DNA from: Chromera velia
Lineage: Eukaryota; Sar; Chromeraceae
Length of the DNA: 20,475 nucleotides
Assembly (NCBI GenBank): GCA_018398765.1
Contig: JAHBMJ010000226.1
Span: 33,071 to 53,545 of the forward strand
Direction of reading: 5' to 3'
A program made the position numbers and the translations under genes. The notes beneath the pieces were generated by a model, which had not been told where the DNA came from, did no database searches, and saw only the letters and a program-made list of their open reading frames with translations. Positions 19,605 to 20,475 of the stretch are shown here, piece by piece (the stretch's first letter is position 1; the number at the start of each line of letters is the position of its first letter).

Positions 19605-19939
19605 GAGATACTTCCTTCCTTCCAGCTTGGAAGGTCGGGGGCGGCAGAAGTTTCTTCATTTGGCACGTCCGGCCGGTCGTGTGCCTGCCTGTCCATCCTT
19701 CGCATACTCACCAAAAGTTCCCTTTGTGCTGCGATGGCCTTGGCTCTTTCGAACAGAATTACGGGTTGAAAAGGCCGCCGCTGAACTTCAGAGACCCCGA
19801 CGTCGAATGCTTTTTTGACGTCCATACTGCCTTCCAGAAAGCAGACGAGAACCTTCAGAAATTCATTCGGGAGGAACTGTCGGACCTTCTCCGTCGCCTC
19901 CACTGCACCGAGGTCGTCGTTCTCCTGATTGAACACCAC
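17802..19939 (-). CDS. Class III nucleotide cyclase, guanylyl-cyclase-type specificity, C-terminal part (5' end missing)
   Basis: Exons in coding order: 19939-19712, 19233-19117, 18774-18640, 18293-17802 (TAA at 17804-17802). All junctions are phase 0 with GT-AG ends, giving 323 residues. Exon 2 carries the linker LLSSILPEQVAHRLQMGEAQ, matching the family's L-x-x-x-L-P-x-x-V-A-x-x-L-x-x-G. Exon 3 begins VSLFFSDVCGFT with the first metal-binding Asp. Exon 4 begins VETIGDAYM with the second metal Asp, then RIGLNSGPAYTGVVG, FCFFGDTVNTAARMEQTG with the transition-state Asn and Arg, and KGKGKLKTFWVL at the domain end. Glu in K-V-E-T-I-G and Cys in F-C-F-F-G are the residues that select GTP in guanylyl cyclases; adenylyl cyclases have Lys and Asp there. 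All catalytic residues sit in one domain, so a homodimer could be active. The tail is Pro/Glu-rich. The first exon holds a separate FLPNEFLKVL segment (see findings). A phase-0 acceptor at 19940-19942 shows more exons upstream, probably beyond the window. No membrane segment is visible in the part present. Confidence 0.92.
18562..18588 (-). repeat. (GGGGA)n repeat in a cyclase intron
   Basis: Five GGGGA-type units on the plus strand, read as CCCCT on the transcribed strand, between the cyclase exons at 18774-18640 and 18293-17802. The G-rich strand could in principle form a quadruplex. It also serves as pyrimidine-rich intron sequence in the transcript. Confidence 0.7.
19570..19600. repeat. 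(GA)n microsatellite in a cyclase intron
   Basis: About 15 GA units between the cyclase exons at 19939-19712 and 19233-19117. It reads as CT on the transcribed strand. Confidence 0.9.
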
Positions 19940-19942
19940 CTG

Positions 19943-20368
19943 CAGCATGCATGCATTGATGGATGGATGGATTCCAGGGAAGGTCGCCGGATCAGTTCAT
20001 CAACCTTATGCATGCGCATGTGCAGAAAGAACAGTGAATGGATGCAGACGGAAGAGTCAGAAGACAAAGGGAGAGGACACAAATAAAAAGGCCGGTCAGA
20101 GGAACAGCGTGAGAGAAAAAGAAGAGACACAAGGGTGACAACGCGGCAGTTTCGACAAGTCCGCCCCCATCCGGCAATCGATGACTGCGATGTGCATTGC
20201 AGGCCCTCCAACAGAGAGAAAAGCAGAAACACATGCATGGAAAGACTCACAAACCGACACACAGGCAGACAAGATGCTCACGGTACAGGCAAGCACACAG
20301 GCACACAGGCGGCCCTGTGGGAGGTAAAGAAACGGCACAGAACGGCATTCGCAGATTCACGTTGCACG
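19943..20368 (-). other. Upstream intron sequence of the cyclase gene; no exon supported
   Basis: The acceptor of the exon at 19939 shows that the transcript comes in from higher coordinates. An open minus-strand stretch near 20150-20225 encodes MHIAVIDCRMGADLSKL, but it lacks convincing splice sites in the required phase 0 and matches no family I recognise. Simple repeats with TGCATG and GGATG words lie near 19945-19975. Confidence 0.4.
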
Positions 20369-20411
<43 letters not shown>

Positions 20412-20415
20412 CGCA

Positions 20416-20475
<60 letters not shown>
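20369..20475. repeat. Long (CA)n microsatellite at the window edge
   Basis: More than 100 bp of CA units with a few CG and TA interruptions, running to the last base. On the minus strand it is (GT)n. The Cys-Val repeat frames on that strand are read-through of the array. Confidence 0.95.

Noticed and set aside
20247-20474. Cys-Val repeat ORFs on the minus strand
   Set aside because: Direct translation of the (GT)n microsatellite.

Overview
Eukaryotic nuclear DNA, most likely from a photosynthetic alveolate of the chromerid type (Chromera velia-like). This is a guess from three signs: intron-dense genes with GT-AG introns, a nucleus-encoded protein with a two-part leader for a complex plastid (signal peptide ending at Ala-Phe, then an Arg/Ser-rich transit peptide), and abundant simple repeats beside non-LTR retroelement debris. 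Nothing here is bacterial: there are no operons, and the long single-frame ORFs are mostly read-through of repeats. 

Layout. (1) About 318-4837, minus strand: a kelch-repeat gene in at least 11 short exons. Nearly all exon phases join exactly and give about six kelch blades, i.e. one beta-propeller. The 5' end is not resolved, and one internal junction (1770/1465) does not keep frame. (2) 4838-5891: divergent intergenic region with a very GC-rich block at 5517-5585. (3) 5892-12226, plus strand: a ten-exon gene for a 763-residue plastid-targeted protein with a long, partly acidic N-terminal region and a C-terminal PAP/fibrillin (plastoglobulin-like) domain. All nine introns keep phase. Introns 1 and 4 hold a large GTCA/GTCT microsatellite and a 27-bp minisatellite. 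(4) 12227-15170: AT-rich spacer, then a 5'-truncated, frameshifted non-LTR reverse transcriptase (YADD motif still present), a (CAT)n tail, and a second copy of the tail region. (5) 15171-17801: gene-poor, microsatellite-rich spacer. (6) 17802-19939 and on past the right edge, minus strand: the C-terminal part of a class III nucleotide cyclase whose specificity residues (Glu and Cys) point to guanylyl cyclase. (7) The right end is a long (CA)n tract. 

The three genes do not form an evident pathway. Kelch and fibrillin genes are divergent; fibrillin and cyclase genes are convergent across about 5.6 kb of repeat-rich DNA. The most unusual pattern is at the splice donors. Many introns in all three genes begin GTCAGT (C at +3), and several begin a GTCA-type tandem repeat exactly at the exon boundary, up to about 300 bp in fibrillin intron 1. 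All gene models come from reading frame, phase and motif reading only, with no alignment or transcript evidence.
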